Part shown: piece by piece, positions 12,799-26,099 of the stretch
How the letters are laid out: every line of letters starts with the position of its first letter
Numbering within the stretch: position 1 is the stretch's first letter
Origin: Thozetella sp. PMI_491
Lineage: Eukaryota > Ascomycota > Sordariomycetes > Chaetosphaeriales > Chaetosphaeriaceae
Length of the DNA: 64,000 nt
Reading direction: 5' to 3'
NCBI GenBank assembly: GCA_021432635.1
Contig: MU270038.1
Span: 248,001-312,000, forward strand
Program-made: the position numbers and the translations under genes
Notes under the pieces: generated by a model
What the model saw: only the letters and a program-made list of their open reading frames with translations
The model's database searches: none
Told to the model about the DNA's origin: nothing

Positions 12799-13954
12799 TA
12801 CTCCCGCTCCGCTGCTGCTCGCATTGCGGGCATAGAATTCATGGATATGGCACGCCAAGGGCCGTAGCGGCACAGGGAGCCGCATAGCCAGAAACGGAGT
12901 GGTTGCTTTTCTGCTGCTGCGGTCGTTTTCCGTTTGGATTTGATGCAATCCAGGGACCAGAAGCATCCATTCGTGTCCATGGCGGCACCACCCCGGGGCT
13001 GGCTAGCCAAATAGTCGGCCGGCCCCCGGGCTGCCGCTTGTTTCCCCTTGGTCTGGCTATTGGCGCATACTTGGGACGCTCGCCTCTTCCGAGACCGATC
13101 GAAGCATTATGGCTTGAGGGAAACCGGCAACCACCACCATCGGAGGACTTGTATCCGCTCGGGTTTCGACGGGAGACACGATTTAGAAGGAGAGCTGCTT
13201 CCAGCGAAGTTTTTGCCTGGTGCCTGCGAGCGGCTTGATGATTATCGCCGCTCGGATGTATCATATTGCACCCAGTATCTACGGCATCCATTGGAAATCG
13301 GGATAACGGACAGGTTTAGAAAGTTTTTGATACCACTACTTGAGATTGTTCTTGGAACCCTTGGTCCCTTCCTCCTTGTGTTGCCCGCGAAGCATATGAC
13401 CGTGTAGCTTTTTGATCTGCGAGCTATGAAAACGTGGTGACCATCACTGCCCAACCTTCCTTCTCAGTGACTCGTAGCAAGCCGCCCCCGCGAGTTGTAC
13501 CTCTCCATAGGCGTGGATTTACCTGGTAGTGAATGAAGTGATGTGGTTTAGTCAACGCATACCCCGAAAGAGCTACCCCGCACGCACCCCAATAGCTGGG
13601 GAGGAGGTCCCCACGTACTGTACGGAATACCGATAACCCGATAAGACGAAGACATTCGTTATAGGTGGGATTAGGGTCGCCACTGCCTTCACTCGGCTTC
13701 CCCTCCCCCTCCCTTGCCATCCTCGCCTTGGGGACTAGAAGCACGGGTCTCCCCGACACCTCAACCACTCAACCTGTCCTAGATCTCCCACTATCATCTC
13801 ATGGGCATCAGTGGGCCACCGCCTGGTCTCGTTAAGCACCTGGCGTGGCTAACTCCTCTACAATCTTGTGCCGCTCCCTTCCATCACACCATTGCGCCTA
13901 AGGCCACTTGACTCCGACCAAGATCATGGTCAAGTGGCATGCTGGCATGAAAAC
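12799..13954. other. Spacer between GH5 and CRT10-like genes
   Basis: Both genes are on the plus strand, so this should hold the 3' end of one and the promoter of the other. A pyrimidine-rich patch at 13697-13722 may belong to the leader of the downstream gene. No further gene is seen. Confidence 0.5.
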
Positions 13955-16487
13955 ATGGTCGACTTCGATATAAGTCCCATGCCACTCGAGGAGGACTCGG
14001 ACTCGGACCTGTATCCCGACTCCAGGAAGCAGAGGGCCTGGGAGCGGGGCGATGTGCGGTTAGAAGACCGCAGAGCGACCAAGTATGTGCGCCCGGTCGA
14101 CCAAGTGTACGTCCGCCCGGTCTGTCATCGCCAGACTGGCACGCAGAGAGTGAGCCTTTTGTCCTCTGTCCCGCTCTGCCTCTCGCCTTATGTCTAACCC
14201 CGGTACCACTGCTTTACAGTTCGGTCCCCAGGCGAAGGAATGTATCGATTCTTTTCTCTACGAGCACTACATCGTTTCTAGCAATGAGTCTGGTGGCGCC
14301 AATAGCGATAGCGAGGGTCCCGCCAACGATGAAGGGCTGGACGAGCTAAGCCCGACACCTGAGGGTAGCGACGACGGGGACGAGAACGAGGAAGGGGAGG
14401 ACGTCGACGACCAAACCGTCGAGCCGCCCGGCCTCCCATTTGGCAACGGCGGGTTCCCTGATGATGGGCTAAATACCTTCCCTCGGTTGCAAAGGGCTCG
14501 CAATGGGTTGACAGCCCTCTCGCAGAGGTTCAACCTCTACTTTGCCGCATACCAGGACAAGATATACGTCTACCGGCCTCAGCAGCCGCCACAGATCTTA
14601 CCCGACGAGAGCCTGATCCTGCGTCCGAAGAGGTCTGCTGTTGCCAAGAGAGTGGGGGGCTGTCAGAATCGGGTTTTTGGCCACCAGGTCAATCACTTGA
14701 TCGTTGGCGAACTTGGAGACTTGGAGGTGCTGCTCTTTTGCTATGACGATGGCGATGTCGTGGCTTATTACACTCACCAGATTGCCCAGCACATTGTAGA
14801 GCGGGACAGCAACCATCATGTGCAGCTTCCGAGGCAATTCTTCCACTCAAATGTCGGCAAGTCTGCGTGGGGTTTGGCCATCCACAAGCAGTCGCGACTG
14901 CTCGCTGTGACATGCAACAAGCACGAAGTCACTGTCTTCGCTTTTTCCATCACTGATTACCAGGATGGGTACAATCCTGCCGAGTCGGATGAGGACGAAA
15001 AGGGCTCAGGTTGGGCCCGGCCGGTGCTAACTGCGGAACTCGAGAAGCACTTTCAATCCCGCACCCGAACCTGGCACATCATTCTGTCTGTCAGCAACAA
15101 GGGGAAGAACATGCCAAACGTTGCCTTTTGTGACGATGCAGACGGGAACGCCGAGAAGGTTGTGGCGGTGGACATTGGCGGCAACATTTGGATTATTAAC
15201 ATCTGGAAGCTTGGCTCCAGCCCAGTTGTGTACCCTGAGCCCAACTTCGCACGTTCCCGCTCTCCTACGGGATGGGGCGTTCTGATTCTCTCCGACAGCG
15301 ACTTCAAACCCGCGAACAGCTACTGCGAGGCCCTCGGTCTTCCAAAGAATCAAATCATGACCTCCCCAAGACAACTTGGCAAAGATGGAGTTGAGTGGTG
15401 GGACACCACATGCAGTTTGTTTTACCTTCGGGACTCGGCTCTGGATCAGCATGATCGGCTGGCTGATCTTTACCCCCGCCACTACGAATATCACCTCCAT
15501 TCGCTACCCGTTAACCGCCAATGGCCGGACGGCGGTTCGTCGTGGGTCTACCCTGAAGAGAGCGAATGTCAGAATGCAGCAGAGCCTGGACCGGCGAAAT
15601 TAGCGAGGCACACAAGCGGGCACAAATCCATCGCTATAGGCTCCTTGTCCAGTGGCAATAACGACACCACGCCAGACGCTGGCGAAGATGCTAGCGACAA
15701 TGCCGGTGCTGAGGACGCGGACGATGAGCCTGGCCCCTGGGCCTTGTTCACGGACTTTGAGAGGAAGGAGAAGATAAACTTCGCCCGGATCATCGCCCCC
15801 GGACCAGGACACCTAAGCCGAAGCGACATGTCTCCCGACAGCTTTAAGCAGCTGCTGGACGGGGACAACTCGCGCCGTGATGAGACGAACGCCCTTTCAT
15901 ACAAGGATGCCCAAGCATCTCCATACCACTCCAAAATGTCTATCTTCTACACGGACCAGTGTGGCATCGAGCTTCACCCCCTTGATTTCAAAACTGGCCC
16001 CGGGATCCGATGTGAGAACGTGCTGTCATATTACAACCATCAAGAAAGCGTCCATCCCTACGCCCATGAGCCATGGGACCTGCAGTCGGGCACCTCAGAG
16101 CGTATTTCTATGGTTAACCATGTTCGAGAGCTGAACCTGGTGGTATGCGGGTCCCTCTGTGGCCGCGTGGCTCTTGTGACGCTGACCAAGGCGCGCCGCT
16201 ACCACGCCGACATGCCATTCCAGCACGGATTCCGCGTCGACGTTGTCCTTCCGCGCCGAGCTGAAGAAGATAAGCGAATACGCCCACGAGCGCCGCTACA
16301 CGGAATGGCCGTTTCTGCCGTACCTGACCACAAGGCGCGCAAGCTTGACTTGCACCGTCTGGAACACGGGGGGCGCCCAGCCATGGCAAGCAGGGTCTAC
16401 CGGCTAATGCTACACTACCTGGACCACTCGATCCTCCTCTACCACTTCACACGGTCCGAGAAGGATGGTGAGGTGCTGGTTTTCTAA
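13955..16487 (+). CDS. CRT10-like protein
   Basis: Two exons, 13955-14149 and 14220-16487, joined in phase 0 across a 70-nt intron, give 820 residues. An acidic N-terminal segment (SPMPLEEDSDSDLYPD) is followed by a disordered acidic stretch near residues 85-150 and then a region with the beta-rich, WD40-like character of the fungal CRT10 family (for example DDGDVVAYYTHQI and VVAVDIGGNIWIINIW). In budding yeast Crt10 negatively regulates ribonucleotide reductase gene expression, and related proteins occur throughout ascomycetes. The family assignment is by general resemblance and was not searched. The C-terminal part (LMLHYLDHSILLYH) is typical of the end of the domain. The start at 13955 was chosen because MVDFDISPMPLEEDSDSD looks conserved; an in-frame ATG at 13868 would add 29 residues. 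Confidence 0.65.
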
Positions 16488-17392
16488 AGGCTGAATCTGA
16501 TGGCCTGGTGATGCAGGTGCTATGAATAGGGGTGGGGATGGCTCTGCATAGCTCGGAGGATGTTGGGAGAAAGAACCTTATACGCACGGGCAGATGATGC
16601 CCTCGGAAAAGGAAAGCATAGATACCCCGGAGCCCGCGTGAATTTGTCGTAGTTTCACTTGGTGGCTGCGTAAGGCTAGTAGATCAACAGGCGTCTCAAA
16701 AACTTGACTCGCTTCTAGCTATCCAGGAATACAGGTTCCAACACTGACGTCTGGGGCCTCTACGAAGCTCTTGACCTGCCTTTCACGGTGTAATGGATCA
16801 AGTGGCTGAGTACATTAACAACTGCTGCCTGCTAGACTACTCAATCCATTTAATCAAGAATCCTGCACAACCTTTTCCGCAGCCGTGCTCTGATAAGCAC
16901 TTTTTTTTTCCCGACCCCCGACGGCTAGAGATGAAGAGGGAAATAAGAGGGAAATAAGAGGGAAATAAGAGGGAACAAGTTGAATAACAGGCCACTAGGG
17001 GTGCGGGATGTTATTACACCCTCTAACATGGCCCTCTGTCCCTCCTCCGTAGGACTGATCCATTAACACATTCTTCCCATGTTTACTCCTGCCCAATCCT
17101 TCCGACTCCTGCGTAGTCATGCCCATAAAGAAGGAAGAATAATATGAAAGCAAAATAAGAAGATAAAAATGGCTCCGTGCCCAGGTAGTCGTCATCGAAA
17201 AGCCTCGGGGGCAGGGGAGGTAGGTTTTTCAAGTCAGGAGAGGCAAAGAAAACTGAACCCACGGTTCAGTGGTGGCGCATGTATGTGTGGGTTGGTCTTC
17301 ACAGACCGTATAAAGTAAGGATGGGCAACAAAAGAGATAACGGGCAGAGCTACCAGTTGCGATTGGCTCTTGTCAGGCAAAGCGTAACTCCC
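16488..17392. other. Convergent spacer between CRT10-like and tricalbin genes
   Basis: The two 3' ends face each other across 905 bases. Apart from the 11-bp tandem repeat annotated separately, I see only A/T-richer 3' untranslated sequence. Confidence 0.6.
16934..16975. repeat. 11-bp tandem repeat
   Basis: Nearly four copies of AAGAGGGAAAT stand head to tail, the last one incomplete, right after a run of T and C. It is a small minisatellite in the shared 3' region of two convergent genes. Confidence 0.9.
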
Positions 17393-20300
17393 TTACGGAA
17401 CAGGCGTCGTCTCTCGGCTCGGAATCTTAGCGTCGCGCTTGCTCAAGAAACTTCTCCTCAGCCCTGAGCTCCGCGGGCTCTCGGTACCAAGGGTGCTCTC
17501 GCTGGGGGTGAAGGAGCTCTTGATAGCCACCTTGCCGCTACCGACCTTGACCTCCTTCTCTTGATCGGTGCCGGACTCGTCAACGAAGTACAGAGCGCTG
17601 CCGAGATCATCATCGCTACTGAACGTGTTGTGCTCCTTGACCTCTAGCTTGAACTGAGAGTCTGGCGTGCACGAGATCTTGAACGTCTCGTCAAACTTGA
17701 TTGTGCCCGTCGCTGATTTGTGATGCTTAGTCTTGCCCACTACCTTGGTCTTGCCGTCCTTCGTCTGCGTAAGGGTCACGTAGACATCCGAGGAGGGCGG
17801 GAAATCCGACGCAGAAACGACGGTGAAGACGGCCGTGCCAGACGAGGCGCCTGGAACGATAGCACTGTGGACTGATGAGGCGCCGATGCTTCGGGTGCGC
17901 GCGTGATTAGTGACGCCACCATTGGCGGCACCAGGAGGGGTCATCGATTCAGGGGGCGTGGGCGGGGCGGTATCGCTGTCGGTCAGAGTGAGGCCAGTTG
18001 AGCGCTTAAGGCCCATTCCGGGTACAGGATCCACACCGTTCGTGGTGATGATGGGAATGTCAGCGCGGGCGGCCTGGGCCAGCCCGTCTTCATCAGATTC
18101 CTTGAACGACTTGCCCCGGAAGCCACGCTTTAGGAACGAGGCGCCCTTGCCGACACCGTGGGCAACAGCGACGCCTCCCTTAAGGGGGGCGCCGGCAACT
18201 CCAGTCACGATCCTGCCTGGCGTGGCAAAAGTCCCGTGGAAGGTCGACGAGCCTTGTCGGGTTCTTGTGACATAGTCCGGTCGGAACAACAAGCGCAGCC
18301 GGATCATGCCAGACTTTCCATCAAGCGCGAGCTTCATCTCCTGAGCCTGGAACGGATCAAGATGTGCCAGGTTAATATCTGTTGCGCCTAGGAAGTCGTC
18401 CTTGTTACCCAAGTCCCAGTCCATGACCGTGGCCTTGAATTTGGCTGCAGTGCGCGAAGGTACGGGCACTTCAAAGAACTCATTCCATGCCGGGTTGAGC
18501 GTCTTCTTCTGGACTTTGGTCTTGAAGACCTCGTCCCCGTTGAGCTCGAACTTGACGTAGGGATCACTCTTGCCATTGGAATCAGCCGAAGGCAAGTCCT
18601 GCGCGTCCAGGATGTCGACACGGAGGTTGCCCATGTTGTTAATGCTCTCGCTAGGATCCAGCTGCATCTCGACCGGCACATACTTCAGGCTGACCTTGAC
18701 CGAGTATACCTTGCCCTCATCGTCCTTCATCTTCAATGTCGTCGGGTTGTTCTTGGGGTTGTTAGCATCTAATCGCCAATGCATCCGTGCAAAGGAGGCG
18801 GGAGGAACCTACCAAGCATTGCTTCAGGGTATCCAGGGTGTTTCCGGTCAGCTTGGCTAGGGTATGGTGCTTATTGCCCTCCTCTTGCTTGTCGCTACGT
18901 TCGGCGACCTTGATTGTCAACTTGGAGAAGTCGAGCTCACGGATAAAACAGTCACCAATCTCATCAAATTGATGCACTCTGCTTCGGGCCGTGGAAGATA
19001 CGTACGACGGGTAAGCCATGTCGTCTACGAAAACCTCGATGCGCGTGTTGCTCCGTGGCAGCTCGGCTTGCATAAGCTTGAAGATAACGAGACCTGACTC
19101 ATATCCGAGAAGCTCTTGCGGTGTGAGGTGAACTTTGGGCGCCTGCTTCTCATCCCGCGACTTCCTTGGCGACATTGGCGAGACAGGTGTCACAGGTGTC
19201 TTTGGGGTGAGGGGGGTGCTAGGCGGGTTCTCGCTATCCCTGGCGGGAAGAGAGGAGAACTTGCCGGGTTCAGCAGGGCGAGGCACGTCCAGGGACGCTC
19301 GGTTGGACTCGAGAGACGTGCGAGGAACGTCGAGTGACTTCTTCGGGTCTGAGCCGGCGTCGTTCTCCTTTTCTTCTTCAGGGTCGGCGACGTTCAGACA
19401 AGGGTAGAAGGCTACGGTGTAGTTTAGAATGCCCTTTGCGATACCCTTGCCGTGCAAACGGAGACCGTCTTCTCGCGGCTGCTTCTTGTCGTGGATACGC
19501 CACGACCCGTCTTCCTCTTGGGACATGTAGTCGCCCGAGAAGACCTCGACCAGACCGAGGCTGCGGTCACGCCCCACATTCTCGGCGTCCATGACCTCCA
19601 GCTGCAGCCGCTCTCTGGGGGAATGTACCGGCACGTAGAGCACCTCATCCCACTCTGGGTTTAAGTTGTTCTTGAAGGTGACGGTGCGGGCCTTCTCGAG
19701 CCCCGACAGCACTACGCGCACATAGGGGTCAGACTTTCCTAGCGTCTCGAAGTTCCGCAAGTCTTTGGCGTTTTTGAAGTGGAAGCGGAGCACTCCGACC
19801 GGCGTAATGTAGCCTCCAGTCCCGGCTGCAATGCCGGAAATGGCCACCGGCTTCCACTGTGCCATCATTTTGACCCGCCCCGTCTTGACTCCCGCAAGGT
19901 TGTACCATTCCTGACCCTTGGCCATCAACTCCAGCATGTCGTCGAGCTTGATTTGGTAGCTTCCAATGGTCTGGTCTCCGGCAAGTTCTCGGTCGTCTTT
20001 GATCATTACACCCAGTTTGGCACTCTTGCGGTCCGTGATGAGAATCTCCTTGGAACCGTTATCCCAAATAGGCTTGTTCGTGCGCTTCAGCTTCTTTGTT
20101 TGGTGGATCTCCTTGCCGTTCAGGAGGAGACAAGCATAGGGATTCAACTGCCCGACAAGACTCTTCGTCCCGTCGAGTTCCTTGGCCTGCTCGACGGTGA
20201 AATGCACGATGCCGGTATTCGACTCGGGGGCGGGCACCATAGTATCTCCGACTTTCTTCGCCTCTAGCACCGGGAAAAAGCGAATGTCACAGGATAGTAC

Positions 20301-22139
20301 GCCCCTCGCCTTGCCGTCGTGGATCACCTCAAGCCGCTCGTTTTCATATTCGTTGATCGCTTCCACGTTCTCGAGCAGGAACGAGGCCACCCCAAGCTCC
20401 TTGTCCTTTCGGAATTCGTTGTAATCATAGATTTGTATATCGAGCGAGTCGTTGAAAGACGTGACAATGACGTAGTGGGTCTCGTTCCAACGGGGGTTTG
20501 CGTTCTCCTTGGCAACCTTGGTCTGCGCCAGGGGTTGGCGGCGGTTGAGACTGACGACGGCGTACGGATCTGGGGTACCAGAGAAGTTGTCCGGATTCTT
20601 CAGACCCTGTGCGCCGTGGAGGGTGATGGCGATTACGCCAATGGCTTGGTCAACAGGAGTACCGGCGAGCATCTTGGCGACCTCGATCGGGAAGACGTTG
20701 GGCGCGTACATCATAGGGGCGAGGTTCCCGTGGATCTGTTCGAGGATGAAGCTCTCAAGGCCGGGGATGAAGTTGATATCGAAGCCGAATGTGTCGCCTC
20801 CGAGAGGCTTGCAGACATAGTCGATAGTCGGGCGCTCGAGGAAGCACATCTCAACCCTCTCGACGTGTGGAAAAGGGATCTGCAGCTTGATCTTGAGGCG
20901 CATGAGGCCCGAAAAGGCCATGTCCTCTACAATCACGTCCAGGCCCTTGCTTATCATAGCCTTTCCAACCCGAATCTCGAGCACCACCTTTGGGTTGATC
21001 TTCTCCTTCATCTGACGGAAAGTCATGTCGGCTGTGTCATTCGGGGTGAAGCTGAACTTCCAATCCATCATAACAATGTCGTCCTCCTCCCTAGGATACG
21101 TCTTTACGTGCTCCACCCTTGGTGACTTGGACCCCAACGTGAAGGTCTTGAGCTTGAGGCTGTCCAGGAATGCAGGTGTAGCAGAGCTGAGAACCTGGTC
21201 GACCGCATTGATGACGGTCTGGGCGAGGACCGGTTGGTAGATGGGCCAGAACTTGAGCATGAAGGAGTTGATCCACTCGACGGACTCATTGTCTGTCTCG
21301 AGCTTCTTTAGGGACAGTTCCCTGGTAATGTCGTCTCGAAAATTGCGTCTCACACGCCGGAGAGAGGTCCGATAATAGGTGGCGCATATAGCCATGACCA
21401 AGAACACCCAACCAAGGCCACCACCAAGGACGGCGACTAACCAGGATGATATGCACGCAAACGCGATGACCCCCGCGTTGTAGTACCAGTCTGTTCACAA
21501 ATGGCATGTCAATTCGTGTTACCGCGCTGAGTGCATGCTTGGGGTCACTGTCAGGGTTTCCACGGCTAAAACTTACCTCCGTAGAACTTGTCGGGGAGCC
21601 GGTTCTCTAGCCAGGTATTGTGGTCGAGCAAGCTCTCGCCGCTGGTAGAGTGCATCGGCCAACCAAACCTCGGAGCCCAACCTGTGGTATGTTCGCCCAT
21701 CTGGACCCCCGAAGATTCCAGCGCATGGCCGTCCGAGACCACGTTCCCGTCTGCATCCTTCTCTACCGCGATCGCGCCCGCTTTAGAGGGAGAAGGAAGA
21801 TCGAAGGCGGGCTTGGAGCCGTCGTCAATATCCGTTACTATCGCGACGCCTTTGGGTCGCCTATGGAAGCCATCGGGGATTGCCTAGAGATCCCGTGTCA
21901 GGAAAGGCCAGAATATAACGCAAAGCCTGGGGCAGAGCAGCACTTACGGCTTGGGCTTGCGCCCGTTTCTCCTCGGGACTGGCATCCGGATCAAAGTGGA
22001 AAGCTGTCACCCCAGCCTTCTTGCTCTCTTCGAGAATCTTCTTCTCGGCGTCCTCGGCGGTCACGCTGCTGTTGGGGTCACGGGCAGCCTCTATTGCGCC
22101 CTGCTGCTTAAGCTCGCTGGCTTCTCGGGCAGTCGCCAT
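17393..22139 (-). CDS. Tricalbin (SMP and multiple C2 domains)
   Basis: Exons on the minus strand are 22139-21948, 21883-21577, 21490-18813 and 18751-17393, giving 1511 residues. A soluble N-terminal region (about 1-165) leads to FYGDWYYNAGVIAF and a hydrophobic hairpin (about 172-205), then an SMP lipid-transfer domain (about 235-440, starting near SVEWINSFMLKFWP and ending before GTPVDQAIG). At least five C2 or C2-like domains follow; clear ones begin at IGVIAITLHGAQGL, GIVHFTVEQAKEL, GVLRFHFKNAKDL and MGNLRVDILDAQDLP. The last has the DxDPYVKFEL-type calcium-binding loop. Tricalbins (extended synaptotagmins) are ER proteins that tether the ER to the plasma membrane and move lipids. For the last intron I chose the acceptor after CCCCAAG because a TGCTAAC branch point lies just upstream and the phase fits; the nearer acceptor (ATTAG) breaks the frame. 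Confidence 0.93.
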
Positions 22140-24726
22140 GGCGGCGTGGAGCTAGGCCGTGTCGCTAGCACCTCGGCCAGAGACCTTCCAATGGGGTTTG
22201 GGCAGGCGGTTGTTCAGTCGGAAACGTGCTAGGAATCGGTATCGAGAGCGAGTCGAGTGGTGAGACGTGGCTCCAGGCTTGGCTGGCTGGGCGGAGCAGA
22301 AAACAGCTCTGGGTCTCTTTGGCTTTCCGACTCGGATCGAGCTCTCACGGTCCTGGGCAGCTCCCCTGGCAGAAGCGGGAAAGGCGAACGGGACACGGGG
22401 CACGGGGAACAGGGGAAGGGGAAAGAACAAAAGAAAATGTAGATGTAGGGGGTGAGGGGGAGATAGAGCAGCGAAGTGAATCCGTGACGGGGAGGGCCAG
22501 CAACCGGGCGAGGCTAGTGGGAGAAAGTGGTCAAGAATCGGGCGAACTTGGCGTCGGCAAGAGGCAGAGCCAGCCTTTGCTACGTCAGAGCTTCACGTCG
22601 CACCGCCTGCCAGGCTTGGGACCGATCTCCAGCTGGGCAGGGAAAGCGCGTTACAGGGATCAGCGCCGCTAGAGAAATAGACTCCCATGGGGCCAACGAC
22701 CCAAAAATTTTTGGCCTATTTCCCATTTCCCAGACCCTATTCAACCCTTGGCCCGAATCTCCCCCTCGATGCTCTCTGTCTCTCTCCCTTGCCAATTATC
22801 TACCATCTAGCTTTGGGGGAGACCTCGTGTGGGAATTGCTGTCTCAAGTCATGGTGCAAGCAGGATTTTGCAAAACCCAAGCGGCAAACTGGAAGAACCG
22901 CTTGCCCAACCTCCTACCGTCCATTTAGTCTACCCTAGTTCCGAGAAGCTACCCGCCCCCCCAATGTGCCCCTCCCCCCAAACCAAGGCGGCACCAGTTG
23001 CATCATTCACTGGCCGGATACACGGCAGCAATTGGCTGCCACCGGCTGCTAACTGTCCGGTCCAAGGGTGACCGCTCCACAGTCGCGAATCCCTGTGGCA
23101 CATCCCCAACATTCCTCGCTGAAAAGGAGACGCACAGCCGATTGGGATGACCTGCTCGACACACACAGTGGTACCGACTACACAGCAGTATACGCCTCAG
23201 TCACCCGGCCGCGGAGCGTGCAGCAGGCCTCCTAGCGGCGGGTCGGTGTACAGTACCTGTATCCCCCCAGATCGGGGGTAATCCCGCTACTCTCCCACTC
23301 TGGTTCCATTGTCTAGATCCAAGCCGGCCTGTATACATTCGCACGATGTGGTGCATATCAATTTCTGGGTGCGGGGTTTTGGGAGCCCTGATTCAGCTCA
23401 ACAGGCCACACCAGGGCGGCACCTACGTACGTACTGCCACCCACTGCACTATGCCTCCCGCCACCCCAGCCACACAAGGGTGGTGCTATCTGACCAGACT
23501 TGCGCAAGCTCCTCCTGCTTCCCAAGCACGGCGCGCAAGGCCGTGTAATGGCGACGCCGATGCACGCGAGCTTAGCCGCAGGACGCCGGCTAACTAGCGG
23601 GTGGTCGCTTCTGTGATTTGGTGACGGTGGCTCGCCATGAGAAACGCCAACAGCGCTATCCTCCGCTCGTGCAGCAAAACGTGAGATTTTCCTCCCCGTC
23701 CGCCCCCCGGGCACAACAAGGGACCAGATTCGAGACAATCTGGTAATTGAATCCCGACTCGACGTGAAACATGGACCTGATCGGCCTCTCGTGTCTGATG
23801 ACGCCTAACTCTCTGCGACAAGGCAGCCCGAGGAACAAAGTTCGACTCCACCACGTAATCTCGGGCCACGAACCTTGCTTTTCAAGCAGTCTCGTGTGCA
23901 GCTGCAGCTACTCCTCTCCATCGTGCCTGTCTTGAGCGCTGTCGACCAAACCAAGTACAGCGCCATGCTTTGCGGCAGAATGATTGTCTGCCAGACTGCC
24001 AGCCTGCCAGGGGATGGGGTTGCAAGTGCCGAGACGTCGGGCTTCCACGGCCAGCTGTTCTCTCTTCGCGGCCGGCAGAAGTATAGATCCCTGCTCAGCT
24101 AGGACCGGGCAATAGGCATTGCCACTCCGCGATACCAATCCTAGATGAGCTTCCAACAGGCGTTTGGCCAATGCCACAAGTCAATGTGAAGGAGGGGAAA
24201 CGGCCTATCTGAACGTCCCCCCTTCACACGCAGCTCATCTGGGCAAAGCCCCAGGTCTAGACTGCGTCACTCCGAGGTTGACTAGTTGAAGCGTCACCTA
24301 GAATTGAATGGCTTCATTGGCCCGGTCACTTCCCCTCAGTAGGCCCGGTATTTAGGGTGTAGGGTGAGTGGTCGCCACGCTTCAGCTTGCCCAGAAGGGC
24401 TTGGCTCCCCTAGCCAAAAGCGAACCAACGATGCAGTACAGGAACCGTGGAGTTGGTAAGTCTGCTGAGGTAATCTGGGACTACCAAGGAAAGCCAGGCA
24501 AGAGATGGGCTTCGAGAAGCTCCCGGATCACACTAGCCACAGTAACTGGTGAGCCTTGCACGGTTTGCCCAATCGCAGCGCAGACAGCCACATGTGGCGT
24601 TTTTTGCTCATATCCCCAGCCATGCTCGTCAATCAGCCTTGTTCGCTTTCAAACTTTTGTCCAGCTACCTACCAGTGTCGTCCGCCATCGCGAAATCTCC
24701 AACGTTCGCGCAGGTCCACCATCACA
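22140..24726. other. Divergent spacer between tricalbin and U2AF small subunit
   Basis: A 2.6-kb intergenic stretch that must hold both promoters. Purine-rich sequence at 22370-22480 is pyrimidine-rich when read toward tricalbin and may be its leader. Open frames here have no recognisable product. Confidence 0.5.
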
Positions 24727-25468
24727 ATGGCGAACTTCCTAGCTTCCATCTTCGGTACCGAGCAGGACAAAGTCAACTGCAGCTTCTACTTCAAGGTAAG
24801 TTCGCGTCCTTGTTGTTCCTTGCACCTCACCCACCCACGCCCGCGTTCCGGCGCAAAACCACGCGCGCTAAGAAAGCCTTCGACTAACATTTACCTCTTC
24901 CCTCCTCCAGATCGGTGCATGCCGTCACGGTGACCGCTGCTCCCGCAAGCATGTGAAGCCATCGTACTCGCAAACGATCCTGATGCCGAACTTGTACCAG
25001 AACCCAGCTTTCGACCCAAAGAACCGCATGAACGACTCCCAGCTGCAGAACCACTTCGACGCCTTTTACGAGGATGTTTGGTGCGAGATGTGCAAGTACG
25101 GTGAGCTCGAGGAGCTGGTTGTATGCGACAATAACAACGACCATCTGATCGGCAACGTCTATGCCCGCTTCAAGTACGAGGACAGCGCCCAGAAAGCCTG
25201 CGACGACCTCAACTCGCGGTGGTACGCCGGCCGGCCTATCTACTGCGAGCTCAGCCCCGTCACCGATTTCCGCGAGGCCTGCTGCCGTCTCAACAGTGGC
25301 GAAGGCTGCGTCCGGCGTGGCTTCTGTAACTTCATACACCGCAAGAACCCGAGCCCGGAGCTGGACCGGGATCTCGAGCTCAGCACCAAGAAGTGGCTGA
25401 AAGCAAGGCCACAGGAACGCAGCCCAACTCGCTCGCCTAGCCCCGAGCCCACTAGGCGGCGCTACTAA
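24727..25468 (+). CDS. U2AF small subunit (splicing factor)
   Basis: Exons 24727-24795 and 24911-25468 give 208 residues, the usual fungal length. The protein reads MANFLASIFGTEQDKVNCSFYFK, then IGACRHGDRCSRKH, which together make the first CCCH zinc finger (C18, C27, C33, H37). A central U2AF-homology RRM follows, with FYEDVWCEMCKYGELEELVVC. The second CCCH finger is CCRLNSGEGCVRRGFCNFIH. The tail is a short Arg/Ser/Pro segment (RSPTRSPSPEPTRRRY). The family recognises the AG at the 3' splice site and pairs with the large U2AF subunit in the nucleus. The 115-nt intron sits inside the first zinc finger. Confidence is very high from the motif order and near-identity to known family members. 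Confidence 0.97.
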
Positions 25469-26099
25469 GCGCGTGCTCGTGTGTGGTAAGAGATGACGAG
25501 GGGCAACGCGCTCGACATAAGGGCCTTCTGTAGTACCCTAATCGTCAAGCACGCCCGTCGCTAGCCACTGGGAGGTGGTTTGCCTCCGAGGCTCTTTTAT
25601 GATATTCGAGGAAGCGGGGGCTCGGCAAATGTTGCATGATTGCAAGCCTATGGTAGTTGGTCGGGCTCATGATTCCCAGCGGACTTGGGTGTTACGGCGT
25701 TGGGTTTAGCAAAACGATGTGGGCTTTCACACTAGCAACGCGGGCAAAGGGACACATATGTACATTTAAACGGAGATAATGAAGGGATCTCGCTTCGATC
25801 CATGGGCAAAACTCTTTTCAGCGTCTCACTAGTGATTCTCCTGCCTTAATGTAAATGTACAGACTGCATCGTCTTCTCTGCCGCACTGAGGAGCATTCAT
25901 TCATGGGCATCAGAACACGTGCCTCTCAACATAGCTCTAGCAGTAATATTGCATTCATCATTCATGGGCATCAGAACATGTGCCTCTCAACATAGCTCTA
26001 GCAGTAATATTGCATTCATCATTCATCTAGGCTACCACCGAGGGTATCTCATGCGATAAAATAGGGACAGATACATGTTCATTGGTACCAACGCCATCA
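25469..26099. other. Convergent spacer with a duplicated segment
   Basis: The 3' ends of the U2AF gene and of the large minus-strand gene meet here. The main feature is a 61-bp tandem duplication, annotated separately. Nothing coding is seen. Confidence 0.6.
25901..26022. repeat. 61-bp tandem duplication
   Basis: Two direct copies, 25901-25961 and 25962-26022, each begin TCATGGGCATCAGAACA. They differ visibly by one C-to-T change: the first copy has CACGTG at 25916-25921, the second has CATGTG. Near-identity implies a recent duplication in the 3' region between two convergent genes. Confidence 0.92.

Noticed and set aside
20319-21125. 268-codon plus-strand frame within tricalbin
   Set aside because: It mirrors the SMP and C2A coding sequence; the minus-strand protein is clearly the real one.
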